Shown: positions 52,132-63,194 of the stretch, piece after piece
Layout: each line of letters starts with the position of its first letter
How positions within the stretch are numbered: the first letter of the stretch is position 1
Origin: Prostheceraeus crozeri
Taxonomy: Eukaryota; Platyhelminthes; Polycladida; Euryleptidae
Length of the DNA stretch: 64,000 nucleotides
NCBI GenBank assembly: GCA_907163375.1
Contig: CAJQUW010010397.1
Location: 56,001-120,000 of the forward strand
Reading direction: 5' to 3'
Notes under the pieces: generated by a model
Seen by the model: only the letters and a program-made list of their open reading frames with translations
What the model was told of the DNA's origin: nothing
Database searches by the model: none
Program-made: the position numbers and the translations under genes

Positions 52132-52392
52132 ATGTGTCTCATGACAGTGTTGTTTTTCCTTCATATAAACTGCATGGCTTCGAAATGATCATCGAGTAAG
52201 CATATAGTCGATTGGGAGTTATTGTTAGAATAAGATATCCTATCATCTAGACACTTAACATATTTACTAAAAATCATTCAACATATGAAAAATTATTTTA
52301 GGTGAATCAATTGAAGAATGTTACTTACTTTCAACACTCAAAGCTTGTTCAAACTTTATGTTTCATCTAAAAGTTAACATTGACTTGTGCTA

Positions 52393-53380
52393 TATAAAAC
52401 CCTAGATCCCTAAATCCAACCGTAGATGACCCTATCCTTCAGATGATGAACTTTAGGACTTGTGATGTGTGATATGACCAACGTGATGGTCTTAGTGTTA
52501 TTAAATGTCACTGATGCTTCACATACTTTTGTTGCCTTCATTTCATCAATTTTTCACCCATCCTCTGAGTTATACCGGCTTGGAACCGTCATGAAAGCAA
52601 ATGACTTTCAGGCCTCATCATGGGTAGCCCCGTAAAGGCTCATGGATCATTCACGGAAAAAGGCAATGAAGCAGTGTGCTGTGTGCATGTGTGAGTGTGT
52701 ATGTCTTCATGTTATAAAGAGAGGATGTTCTTCACTCTTATTTATGTTTAGGTCCAAACCATCTTCCCTCTTTTAGCATGTTGGATTGTCTTTGATGACT
52801 AGCTATTGTTGCTTTCTTCACATAGTCAATCGTTTCTAGACAATCGGTTATCTTCCTTGGATCACCTGTCTTGATTGCTATGGAGTAGTACCTTTCTGAA
52901 AACTCCATGATTGTGCTCTTTTCTTTCTTTTGACGAATCATTAATCCAGCTTCTGTCTCACTCATGATGCAGGATCACTATACTGTAACAATGCTCGGTG
53001 AAAAGTGAATTTCTATAAAGTGCTACCTCCTTATATCTTGTCGTAGGAAACCTGAACCGTGGATGACGAACTTTAGGACTTATGATGTGTGGTATGACAT
53101 AGCGACTTATTCTCCCTGACCCTACGTTGGCAGTCAACAATTTTCATGATAAGAGATTGAACGTCATCTTTGCGAAGAGAGAAGTCTGGTGTGTTGCATG
53201 TGGTACAAGGGTGGCCTCCAATTTCATCATTTATTCTTCCCCTCTGCATTCCATATCCAAAGATATGTGGTGGGCTTGGGACCGCTTTAGCTGCATTAGA
53301 AGGTAGCCCTTAAGAGGGCTCATGGGGCGTTCCCGACGAAGGGTGATGAAAGAATGTGTTGCATGTATGAAAGATGATCT
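52393..53380 (+). repeat. Two diverged copies of a ~320 bp module
   Basis: Module 1 (52393-52720) and module 2 (about 53030-53380) share CGTNGATGA...GAACTTTAGGACTTNTGATGTGTGNTATGAC near their starts. Both end with a hairpin followed by CTCATGG (GTAGCCCCGTAAAGGCTCATGG; GTAGCCCTTAAGAGGGCTCATGG) and then ATGAA...GTGTGCATGT. Module 1 is preceded by TATAAAA at 52393. A very short frame starting at the shared ATG (M-x-N-F-R-T-x-D-V) is kept. No function is assigned. Confidence 0.55.
52738..52965 (-). CDS. Small unknown ORF between the modules
   Basis: From ATG 52965 on the minus strand a 75-residue product MSETEAGLMIRQKKEKSTIMEFSERYYSIAIKTG...GRWFGPKHK is predicted, charged and helical. A TATAAGG on the minus strand near 53031 lies ~65 bp upstream. 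Family unknown; could be a gene of the relic viral element. Confidence 0.35.
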   Translation of the reverse strand: MSETEAGLMIRQKKEKSTIMEFSERYYSIAIKTGDPRKITDCLETIDYVKKATIASHQRQSNMLKEGRWFGPKHK

Positions 53381-53822
53381 TATGTTAATAAAAAAAGACA
53401 ATCATCTAACTTGGGCGGGACTGGCCGATGCCGCTGAGAGCTATTTTGAACCTCTCTACCAGATAAGCATCAAGCTCCACCTGAACCGCACTGGTATAAG
53501 AGCTTTGCACTTTTTCTCCGAGAAACCAATCCTTCAAAGGGATTCAAGATATATCTCAGCCCTTTCAGCTCGATGAAACTCCTCCCATAAGTTTCTTGGC
53601 TTTATGCGCAGTTTTTGAGGCAAGCTTATGATTGTGTTGGGCGTTTGCTCCATGACTGAAATGAATATGAAAGAGATGCAACGGTTTATATACACTTCCA
53701 ACACAAAGCCATGATTCAGTCTTTCTAATTTGGTCATGCTTTTGACTTGACAACGAGGCTTTCCTTTGTATTCCATCGTCAACGCTTTGTAGCACAAAGA
53801 CTGCTGCGTCTGTTGTCCAGTG

Positions 53823-54050
53823 CTATCACAAAGGCGAACGATTGACGTCAAGAGGCGAGTTACCAACTCCTATGACTTTTACCCAGTACTATCACAAAGG
53901 CAAACGATTGACGTCAACTGGCGAGTTACCAACTCCTGTGACTGTTACCCAGTGCTATCACAAAGGCAAACGATTGACGTCAACTGGCGAGTTACCAACT
54001 CCTGTGATTGTTACCCAGTGCTATCACAAAGGCAAACGATTGATGACAAA
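53823..54050 (+). repeat. 66 bp tandem repeat, ~3.4 copies
   Basis: CTATCACAAAGGC begins units at 53823, 53889, 53955 and 54021, an exact 66 bp period. Each unit holds a GACGTCA palindrome (the cAMP-response element core is TGACGTCA; here TTGACGTCA). Because 66 is a multiple of three, open frames run through by default; they are not credible genes. Confidence 0.9.
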
Positions 54051-54689
54051 GGGCGCTCTCCTTCGACCAAGACTGGCCATTTGATCGGCCTGATAGCAAG
54101 CCAGCAACCCTTTAGGTGTTAAGCTCTGGAATCCGTTACAGGCATTACCCTGAGGGGATCTTATCCCAGCTCCAAGGCCTCGACCCACAAATCCAACCTC
54201 TCGCGGACAGAGCGTGCGTCATATCACTGTGTTGGCATCCGAGACCCGATTTTGACATGAAAACCGGTGGAGTTATTTACAAGAGGAAACATCCCAAGTC
54301 GTTGCTTTAATCAGCTTGAAAGCAAGCCGTAGAGAGGGATAGCAAGCCGTGATTCACAAGCGTTTTGCAATGGAGATGTTTAGACGCCACCCATGACAAG
54401 ATAGCTAAGACTCAACCGATTGGCGTTCAAAGTGCTACGTTGAGAACTGTGTCAAATGCCCAACATGAGACATGAGTTTCCCCAGCGGTTTCGGTCTAAA
54501 ATATGACACACTCCCTTGCCACACTTATCACTACGGCATCATCCGCCGTCCCGAAGGAACACCCTGTCATTGGAATATTACAGCGAAACTCTCCGCACCA
54601 TGCTCGCTTTCAGTAAAAAGCCGCTTGTATGATGTAAAGACATGAGACGACTGGCTCGTACACACTTATACATGCCTTCATTGACTTCA

Positions 54690-55500
54690 GCAGGGTCGAA
54701 AACCCCAGAAAACCTCCAAAAATAACGAATTTTAAATTTTCAACTTTTTAACACTACTCATAAAACGTTTATAAGTAGTCTGTCACCTACAGCACGACAC
54801 AAGCTGTCGAACCTTTTTTGAATCAAGTCAAAAGAACTCGTAGAAGCAAAGTTATAGCCGTTCAAAGATTTCGGCCTACTATGATCTGTTAGTCAGCTAT
54901 ACTGGCTGACCTATAGGACTTAGCTGATATCAGCAATGTCTAAGTCTGAATTCCGATATCGGAGTTCAAGAGAAACGACTTACCTGTAGTCAGTTTCTCA
55001 ACTGGGATGAAATTCCTCTGTCTGACTTTTACTTATATATTCTGTGAATATGCAATCGATTAGATCGGAAAAACCGGAAAACCGGAAAAACCTTCTTTCG
55101 ACTCTAGCGTCTGAACGGATGAACCGATTCACAAGAAATTTCAACCGTAAACTCATATTGCTCTCCTCTTTCATTAGAAGCCAAAGTCGAAGAGACCTAT
55201 CCCGAGGGGGGGGGGTCAGCACTTTCCTCTCCGATTGAGTTGGAAATCACCTTACCGATGTAAAATTGCACGTAGAATCTGAATCTGCCCTCCGTTTGTC
55301 CATCCAAACACTCCTTTACCCAGAAATAGGGTTTTTCTTATCACAAAACGTCCAAAACCTGCCCATTCTAACACTGTCGTTTTTTTCAGAGATTCCTGAC
55401 ATCATGGACGGAACAGTTTCCTCCACTCGGTCCCATCATCCCCAACACATCCTTGGGCATGTCCTTCCGCTCTCCATAGGGGGGGGCTGAGTCAGCATGA
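54690..55500 (+). other. G-run-bearing sequence resembling the palindrome's termini
   Basis: A stretch reading GAACGGATGAACCGATT...TCTCCTCTTTC...AGAAGCC...TCCCGAGGGGGGGGGG (55110-55216) recalls, with low identity, the right-arm end order (GAACGGCTGATCGGATTG...CCTCTTTCG...AGAAGCCGAG...TCTCCCGGGG). A second G run lies at 55482-55488. This could be the terminus of the relic element beginning near 50.9 kb. The match is weak. Confidence 0.3.
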
Positions 55501-56638
55501 TGACTCATCGCTGCACATTTTGGCCTTGTTTATGGTATGGGCGCTTACTACTATTGAACACTCTTCATGACAGAACGGAATTTGGTTACACTTACACCAT
55601 TAAGAAAATCGTGCCTTACATCCATAGAACAAAAGGGTTAACAGCAAAAGTAACTAAATAAAACCAGAAACTCAAGAAATACACATACAACTGACAGAAA
55701 GCATCATAAATTAAATTACTAATAATTGCAAAACAAATAAAAATAAAACCGAAAAACAAAAGAATGAAGCCCTTACCCAAAATTAAAACAATTACGAAAG
55801 TAATAAAAGAAATTAGTTAAAATTAACCTTAAATTGATTGATTGACGTGGCGGATGTTGTTCTTGTGGTCGTCGATCTACAACAGAGTTCAGACGGAGGT
55901 CTTGAAAAAAATACTTGAAATTGCAGAATTTTTTAGGTTTCGTCTTATTAATCTGTGATTGGCATTCTTGGAATGATGTACATTTCAGTCTTGATGCTCA
56001 TCGATGAAACTAGAATCTACGAAATGAAGAGAACACATATAAGAATATTTTGTGACTATGATGTCTTTCCCTGCGTTTCTTGAGATCCATTTGATGTAGT
56101 CTTCTTGCGTCATTGATATGATAAGGATGGAAAGAAATATTATTATCTTATATTTGAGAATCATATCCACTGCGGCAACCTAATGCAGAGCATTTATTCG
56201 GCATTTTCGCACTTATTCCACACACCCTGATAAATTAGGGCGTGGTTGTGATCGTTTCAGTTCGAGACCGCTGTGGACCTAATCTATGATTGCCGAAGAC
56301 ATCTCTGCACACCGTAAGTTGATCTCCTGTTGGATGATGCATAATTTATACCATCAAACACAATTGCTCCATTTATAGTCACTAGTCGATCTAATATCGT
56401 GTCAATAGTCAGTTAGTTGTTATCACAGATTCTTCTATCTTCCAGAAACTTCTGCTTTATTCATTTTCATCTATTAATAGACATCCACACTTCTATCAGC
56501 CGTCTATAGTGTATAAATGAATTTCAGCTTTCAGTTCAGGAGTCGATGTATGTAGCCACATGGACATGCAGATGTCTGCTATATCTAGATATACATGAAG
56601 ATATGATGGACTTAAATATCAGGGACATACAAAGTATT
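55501..56638. other. Non-coding stretch
   Basis: AT-rich, no supportable gene. Confidence 0.5.
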
Positions 56639-57429
56639 TTTTCATTTCATTTCATTTTATTCTGCGTCAATTAAGACAAAAATACATTTAAATCGTACAT
56701 GGGCACATAACAATGAGTAATTCTAAGTCATACAAAAGTTAAAAGCTTCAGCACAAAAGAAATAAAAGGGTAGATCTGTGAGACTCTGAGAATGCCAGGG
56801 CCGTCCGAATGCTGTCAACGATGCCATCACTGCATAAAGGGGCTGAGATATGATCTTTACTTATCTTCCCTTTGGCCACATCCATTATGACGCCCACATG
56901 GCCACCACAAATGTCTGCAACCAAGAACAAAAACGATCTCCCCAACAGTCCAGGCGAGATACACCACAAAGCAAGATCGTTAATTAATTATTGCCTGTCG
57001 AAGCCGACTGTATGTACTAAGGCAGTTTGACCAAGTGCGCAGAATTTTCTTGCGAAGTACCTCTGAAATTGGCGGGATATTATTAAGTGATTAAGTGCGT
57101 TCAGAAGAGCGTAGTCTTGCTATTCTTGGTAATCGTAGGGCTGTTTTCATACTTGATGCTTGACATGCCTCTAATCGGTAGATGTCAGTCACCAAGAGAG
57201 GTGCAACATCACATCCAAACGTAAGACTCGGCAGAACTACTGTATTCCATAAGAAAGCCTTTTGAAGACCCAGATTCTGGCTAAACATACCGACCGGTGA
57301 TAGACTACAGACAGCACCACGAGCACGTGTTATTCGATTGTCTACATGCGGCTTTCCCCGACAATGCGAATCCATCAATATTCCCAAGCGATTAGAGGAT
57401 GAAGCTACCCGAAGTTGTTGATCATTCAA
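56639..57429 (-). pseudogene. Non-LTR retrotransposon 3' fragment (reverse transcriptase C-terminal part)
   Basis: Minus-strand frames at 57429-57091 (RLGILMDSHCRGKPHVDNRITRARGAV..., NTVVLPSLTFGCDVAPLL..., LEACQASSMKTALRLPRIARLRS) are the thumb/post-RT region of CR1/Jockey-like ORF2 proteins (YLG-like start, VVLP.L.YG-like block, K.LLGLP-like block). Frames continue brokenly to 56748. The element ends with the tail (TGAAA)n at about 56661-56639 on the minus strand, a typical 3' microsatellite. The 5' part is missing, as in most LINE copies. Confidence 0.75.
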
Positions 57430-58819
57430 GATCCACTTAGGAGTCTGTGCTAATCACACAATTAAATATTTTGTTTATCTGCTTTGGTTTGCTAGAAGTG
57501 TGATTAATACGAAATGGACGGCACATTGTGGAACCTATTAGGTGGGCAAAAAGGAATTCCTAATACCTTACAGAGATAGGAAAAAAGTCATGCGTCGCTT
57601 GCGGATTAATGTGAGTTCCAGCAAAGTGCTTCGATTGCCAAAATTCCTTCAGATTCGAAGAATACAGATCATTGCGCTTAAGTTTTCGACATTATGTTGG
57701 CCCTTCCGATCATTATTAAAGAAGGTAGCAGGCGTACGAAAATTAGTTCACTTGATGATCCCTCCTCGCCATTGCTCACTGTATACCCGGTGTAAAAAAT
57801 GCTAGCACAATGCCAGTATAATGCTTAGCATAGAGCATTTTCCAAGCATTTTTTTATATTTCCTCCTAAGGTCTTCATCTCATCAGTTTTCTTTAAGATA
57901 AAGTCAAAAATAATAGTTGTCAACGATAGAAGAAGAGAAAACGCCAATAATTACCTAGCATAAATACAGCATTACAATAGCATATTTCATGCTAGCATAA
58001 AAATGAAAAATATGCTAGGAAAATGCTAGAATAATGCCGGTATCAAAGTATGTGGAAAAACGTGAAAAAAATGCCAGAATTATGCTAGCAAGTACAAGCA
58101 GTAGTTAAATCATTTTTCACATTTTTGCGGTAGTTTCATTCACTGGTTTTTCTAGTAATATTCTTCAAACGTTTCAAGATACCTCCGAACGTTTTTGCAT
58201 ATACCACGAACACGAAAACTATCTGTATCATTTAGATCAAATGTTATCTGCTAATAGAGGGAACAACAAATCTAAAGCGAATGAAGTATCGCCGTAATTG
58301 GTTAAACTCCATATACAATATTTCAAACGTAAATGTGCGCTAATGTACGTAAATGTCTGCTATTTATAATTCAGAAATTTTTCAGAAAGGTCTTAATGAT
58401 TATTATATTACTTCAATTTTAAACTATTACTCTTTGTACAAATAGTTTACATGCAGTTTAGTTGAATACTTTTCTTCAGTTTTTAAAACATCTGCTATGA
58501 CAATAGGTATGACTACATTCAATAGGCATGACTACAAAAATAGTAGTACATGCTGATCGATGCAAACTTTATAGCGAAAGAAAAAATCCACAGTCACTTG
58601 CTGCAAAAGCTATAACAAAACGTGATATTCTTATTTTTTGTGATGCTTTATTCTCCAGTTTATTTGCGTTCATTTAGATCTTAATGAGGAAGGGAAAAAA
58701 TTAGCTTGATATTGTATATTGTTAACCATAATATTTCCCATGATAATTCGAATGTTAACCGGAGGCTCTCAATATATTTTGCCCGCTTGGGGAAATAGGA
58801 GCGGCATGACCATCAGTAA
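57430..58819. other. Non-coding stretch
   Basis: No supportable gene. Around 57795-58095 there are repeated ATGCTAGCATAA/AATGCCGGTAT-type short motifs in both orientations, possibly a decayed palindromic repeat. Confidence 0.45.
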
Positions 58820-59074
58820 TGACCCTGTTCGATAATCTTAAACAGTGAAACTAATGAAGCGAATATGTATGTTGTTTCATATCATTCTTTTCATTCGTAT
58901 TACATCTGAATTGAAATTCACAAAAGAAATATTTGCCAATTTAGTTTCGTTGCATGTTAAGTTCGTATCAATAGACATCGGAAACATCATTATCCTAATC
59001 GATCCTAATAATGTTATCCGATGTCTATGTTCGTATTATTGGTTTCATTCGTATCACATTATCGAACAGGGTCA
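58820..59074. repeat. Foldback MITE-like element
   Basis: TGACCCTGTTCGATAAT at 58820-58836 is exactly inverted at 59058-59074. Inside, ATAGACATCGGA... and ...TCCGATGTCTAT form a second nested inverted pair around CGATCCTAAT. AAT flanks both outer GACCCTG ends, compatible with a 3 bp duplication. Confidence 0.75.
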
Positions 59075-59565
59075 ATGCAAAAAAATGTGATCTTCGCATT
59101 ACATCTATAAAAGTTGCGTCAATCATACTAATCCGGCATTATACTTCTACATCTAATTTGATAATATATGGTTGCCGAGCCAAAATTTGACGAATTTAAG
59201 CCACAATATCCTAACCTATTCTATCCATGGCATACTCAAATCAAATTATGAGGCACCAATTTTTGCATGCTGTTCATAACCAACCGATACAAGCGCACAT
59301 CCCCGCTGCATTTCTGCTCATTGTTGTGGATGTTTGCTTATTAGTACTTTACTTTTTTAAATCCGAATATATTGAGAAATTAGTTTTCTTTTTCTCGGCA
59401 ATTTTGCTGTTTACACTTGTTTAAGTTTATAATATTTTAAATATGATGTTTTGGATTCATTTCGTGAGCGTCATGTGGTAGCGTTTTACCGTGATTTTTT
59501 ATTGTAAAACCGTGACTGGTTTACCGTGACTTTAATTGTTCTTTACTTTCATACTTTTCTAATTT

Positions 59566-59568
<3 letters not shown>

Positions 59569-59612
<44 letters not shown>
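59569..59612 (+). repeat. (TA)n microsatellite
   Basis: Uninterrupted TA dinucleotides, about 22 units. Confidence 0.97.
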
Positions 59613-59614
<2 letters not shown>

Positions 59615-59904
59615 AATATATTATATATACCTGTAAGAAGAGTTGTTTAAGCATGATATTTATATTATAATCATAGTCATTAACATAGTAATACAGGTAA
59701 AATGTATTTATCCAACGACAGCCCTAGTGATAATTCACTGTATTTGACAAAATAAGTACCGTTATCAGTAATGGAACCTACCCTCTGTCGATATAAAATT
59801 TGTCATTACTAGTAGTATTTGTTAATCATACTATAAGATGTCATTAAAATTCCAAACTGAAAAAGTGTTGAAACAACGTAAAGCGAAACGCTATAGATCT
59901 TTTC

Positions 59905-60450
59905 AGTAAGACTGGTCATCGGTCGTTAGCCGTATGAGTAAAGGAAAAGGGACTGATTTCCCTTTTCCTTAAAAAGAAATCCCTTTTCCTTAAAAAGAAA
60001 TCCCTTTTCCTTCTCCTTATGTTATTTTCCGAATTAAATGCGTCTACACTTTAAGTAGGGCCCATAGTATTTGGACAATAGTTGGGTAGCAATTCTGTAG
60101 AGGACTAACTAGTTCAACGACGGCGCTCAGAAAGAAGCACAATAAACTGACAAATAGGGCTGACTCATTGTTCACTCATGAAATGAATAACAAGGGGAAA
60201 TGAATAACCAAACACAATAGCTGTTTATTTCCCCGATGCTATTATTGTGGAAAACTTCATTGTGCTGTATGATGATTACGCCATACAATCATGCAATCAC
60301 TAATTGAATGTTTTCTGCAGTCAAGAACTTACTTTCTCAGTAACAATGGCCATCGGTCAGTAGCAGTATGAGTAAAGGAAAAATCAATTGATTTTTCACG
60401 ATAGAAATCCCTTTTCCTTCTTCTCTTCCGTATGTTATTTTCCGAAATTG
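59905..60450 (+). repeat. Duplicated segment with CCCTTTTCCTT tandem motif
   Basis: A ~130 bp segment at 59905-60036 (CATCGGTCGTTAGC, ATGAGTAAAGGAAAA, TATGTTATTTTCCGAA) recurs at 60345-60455. The first copy holds three tandem units of AAATCCCTTTTCCTTAAAAAG (21 bp). Confidence 0.8.
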
Positions 60451-60489
60451 GTACGATTGCTAGTTAAGTACAATTGTCAACTTATACAG

Positions 60490-60935
60490 TAGTCAACTTA
60501 AGAAAAAGTAGCATTTCCAATTTCGTGATTTTGTTGTCCGTCAGCGAATTGTAGGAATTTTGGTTAAAAAGTGCATTCACGAATTGACTCCTTGCATTAT
60601 GAGTAACATATGAAACCTTCATTTTTTGATGTGTACGACATGCCAATATCATGTAGATGTTATGAGTAGATGGGTTACGGTAAATAGTCAACCTTAGAAA
60701 AAGTAGCATTTCTAATTTCGTGATTTTGTTGTCCGTCAGCGAATTGTAGGAATTTTGGTTAAAAAGTGCATTCACGAATTGACTCCTTGCATTATGAGTA
60801 ACATATGAAACCTTCATTTTTTGATGTGTACGACATGCCAGTATCATGCAGATGTTATGAGTAGATGGGTTACGGTAAATAGTCAACCTTAGAAAAAGTA
60901 GCATTTCTAATTTCGTGATTTTGTTGTCCGTCAGC
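60490..60935 (+). repeat. 195 bp tandem repeat, ~2.3 copies
   Basis: GTCAAC begins units at 60492, 60687 and 60882, a 195 bp period. Units are nearly identical, so the expansion is recent. The 140-codon open frame on the minus strand simply repeats a 65-codon unit and is not credible as a gene. Confidence 0.93.
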
Positions 60936-61042
60936 GTACAGACATGAGAGAGGCAAATTTGCTTCTTATATTTTAGTAATACATTTTAATGTTTTTATGC
61001 ACGTGATCTGTTGGTCACGATTTGCCTCTCTCATGTCTGTAC
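60936..61042. repeat. 23 bp inverted repeat directly after the tandem array
   Basis: GTACAGACATGAGAGAGGCA at 60936 is perfectly inverted at 61020-61042 around a 61 nt loop. It abuts the truncated last unit of the 195 bp array, so it may mark the end of a mobile repeat that carries the array. Confidence 0.88.
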
Positions 61043-61290
61043 TGTGAATTGTTATCAAGGCGGCATTCGATGCGCCAGTTTGCGTGAACAGGACCAAAGC
61101 ACCGGTAGAAACTTGTTGCTGAGGAATAAAGGCTACATCGTCTTTCGTGGTTTTCCCTCCGATACCCAGAGACAAACTTTTTTTGAATTGCTTCCTACCT
61201 TTCTTTATGCACTACGATTTTATGATATTATCTTTACAATATACTTATGGAATGATTATTGAATTTTAATACTGCGGCTCAATGGAATAC

Positions 61291-61490
61291 TGTCTCCGTG
61301 GCACAGTGGCTAAGTGCTTGGCCTTTCGATCTTTTGGTCGTGAGATCGTACCCCACTGAGAGTGTCATTGGAAGTCGGCAGGAAGGGCATCCGGTCTAAA
61401 AGTAACTCAACGCTCCAGCAAAGTCTGACATTGTCGACACCGTCTAATCTCCGTTTGGGGGAGTATCGACGTTAAAGCTTATATTTTAAC
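61291..61490 (+). mobile_element. tRNA-derived SINE
   Basis: The segment starts with a tRNA-like head (TGGCACAGTGGCTAAGTGC as A box, GTCGTGAGATCGTACCCC as diverged B box), followed by a body with GGAAGGGCATCCGGTCTAAAA, a tail module common to tRNA-SINEs and RTE-type LINE 3' ends in aquatic animals. Polymerase III promoter elements are implied. No intact tRNA structure remains. Confidence 0.68.
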
Positions 61491-61761
61491 TACAATACAA
61501 TGTATTTTACTACACTTAAGTTACTACGTTTTAAGATAATGTAATTATTACTATGGTCTCAGGAGACCGTTGCAATTGCTACTATTATATTTCAGACGCC
61601 CTATTTTTTACGTTCGTGTTAAGAGTGGCAACCTTTTCCTGTTAGCCTATTATGACCTATATGCAGTAACAACGATAAGGAAAAATTGAATGATACTGGC
61701 GGGGTTGACTATTATTGGGCTTTAACCGGATTTCCATCTTTTTTATGAAAACTGTTTTAAA

Positions 61762-63194
61762 ATGAAATCTGTGAATTCCACCCTGGATACTGGTTTTACG
61801 AATTTCAATTTTTCTTTCAGCATATTTCTCCAAATATTGAAATTACCGAGAGGCGAAATTCTCAGCGAGTTAGATGATTCCAGTCAAAACGAGAGCGATT
61901 ACTTCTCACCAGATGCAAGTGACAGCGATAACAACGGACCTTCGACATTAGCAGAAGATTTTTACTCTTTCTATGTCAACTACAACATACCTGCTTCGGG
62001 AATGAAGTTCTTATTGTCATCTCTAAACGAACATGGTGTAAAGGATGTTCCCAGCTCCCTCTACCTGCTCAAAAAGAAGCATCAGAAGTCGTATAATTCT
62101 GTCGCAATTGAAACACTTCGTTCTGGATATTTTGCTTACTTCGGAAATAAAGGAGAATTTGTCGGTTTTTATTAGGCGTGATGATAAATTTAGTGGACGA
62201 AACGAAGTGGAATTGTCAATGAAGGTGAACATTGATGGCTTGCCACTTTATCGCAGTTCGTCAACATGTGTTTGGCCCATCCTCGTTTCGTTTGGCAATG
62301 ACAAACAGCCGTATCCAGTTGCTATACATCTTGGAAATGGTAAGCTGAATTGGATTCTTATCTTAAAGAGTTCATCGCCGAAATTGAAGATCTTCGCCGT
62401 GGATTCCTAGTCGACAACATCATGGTTAGCTTGACCGAAGTGATCTTTCGTTTGTGATGCTCCTGCGCGTGCTTATCTACAGTGCATCTTGGGGCATACG
62501 GCTAAAAAAGGATGTGGTTATTGTGATGGAGAAGGTTGCTATGAAGTTGATCGAGTTGTGTTCCCATCGAATAAAGGTAACGAAAGAACGGATGAACGGT
62601 ATAATAACAATCTCGAAAATAATCAAGTGAAGTTATCTCTTTGTGCAAAATAGTTGGACTGAAGACTCATTTCCTATAGATGATTTACATTGTATTTGCT
62701 TGGGAGTCTTCCGGAAGGTGTGCTTATTGCTTTTCTCAAATTAAAGGCAGGCTCACTTGTCGTGTTAGAGATGCTGATATAATTTCCTTGTCAAATGATA
62801 TTTTAGAATACAGGAAGTACACGCCTTGTGAGTTTCAGAGACGTGTCAGAAGCATTAAGGTGGATTTGTCCCATTTTAAAGCAACTGAATATCGTAGTAT
62901 GTTTTTGTATTTCAGCCCTTTCTATTTAAGAGATATATATATAAAGACGCGTACGATTTGTTGCAACTGCTACATTTTTCATACTACGTTTTTTCATCGG
63001 ATAAGTATGTGCAGTACTATTCGCATGCGAATAGTTGTTTACAAATATTTGTGGACAAATTCAACAGCTGTGTTTGGAAACCTGTCATTGTCCTAATAGA
63101 TGTCCTTATCTCTTATTGCATTTTGCATGAGTTTGTAATAATGTATGGTACCCCTTTCCCGGTTTTCAACTTTTATGGTTTGAAATTCACTTAG
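61762..63194 (+). pseudogene. DDE-type transposase pseudogene (CACTA-like 'CDAPAR' family)
   Basis: Frames at 61762-62175, 62045-62410, ~62350-62640, 62680-63096 and 62958-63194 together follow one protein: an acidic Ser-rich N-terminus with NIPASGMKFLLSSLNEHGVKDVP, then LSMKVNIDGLPLYRSSS and WPILVSF, CDAPARAYLQCILGHTAKKGCGYC with a zinc-like H..C..C, a Pro-Cys-EFQRRVRS block, HFKATEYRSMFLYFSPF, and a final YVQYYSHANSCLQIFVDKF. This is the common order of a transposase-domain family in animal genomes, which I place near CACTA/EnSpm with low certainty. At least four frameshifts and several stops make it inactive. Confidence 0.68.

Noticed and set aside
51347..53330. Histone-type mRNA 3' stem-loops
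   Set aside because: The hairpins (GGCCGTTAAGGCC, AGCCCTTAAGAGGGCT) have non-consensus loops, no downstream purine-rich histone element is seen, and there is no histone coding sequence nearby.
53820..54122. Overlapping 80-100 codon frames across the 66 bp repeat
   Set aside because: They are by-products of a repeat period divisible by three and carry no start context or domain.
55985..59424. Various 60-90 codon frames (for example 57542-57805, 58845-59090, 59227-59424)
   Set aside because: AT-rich and hydrophobic by composition, with no motif, splice or promoter support.
60482..60904. A 140-codon minus-strand frame
   Set aside because: It merely repeats a 65-codon unit of the 195 bp tandem array.
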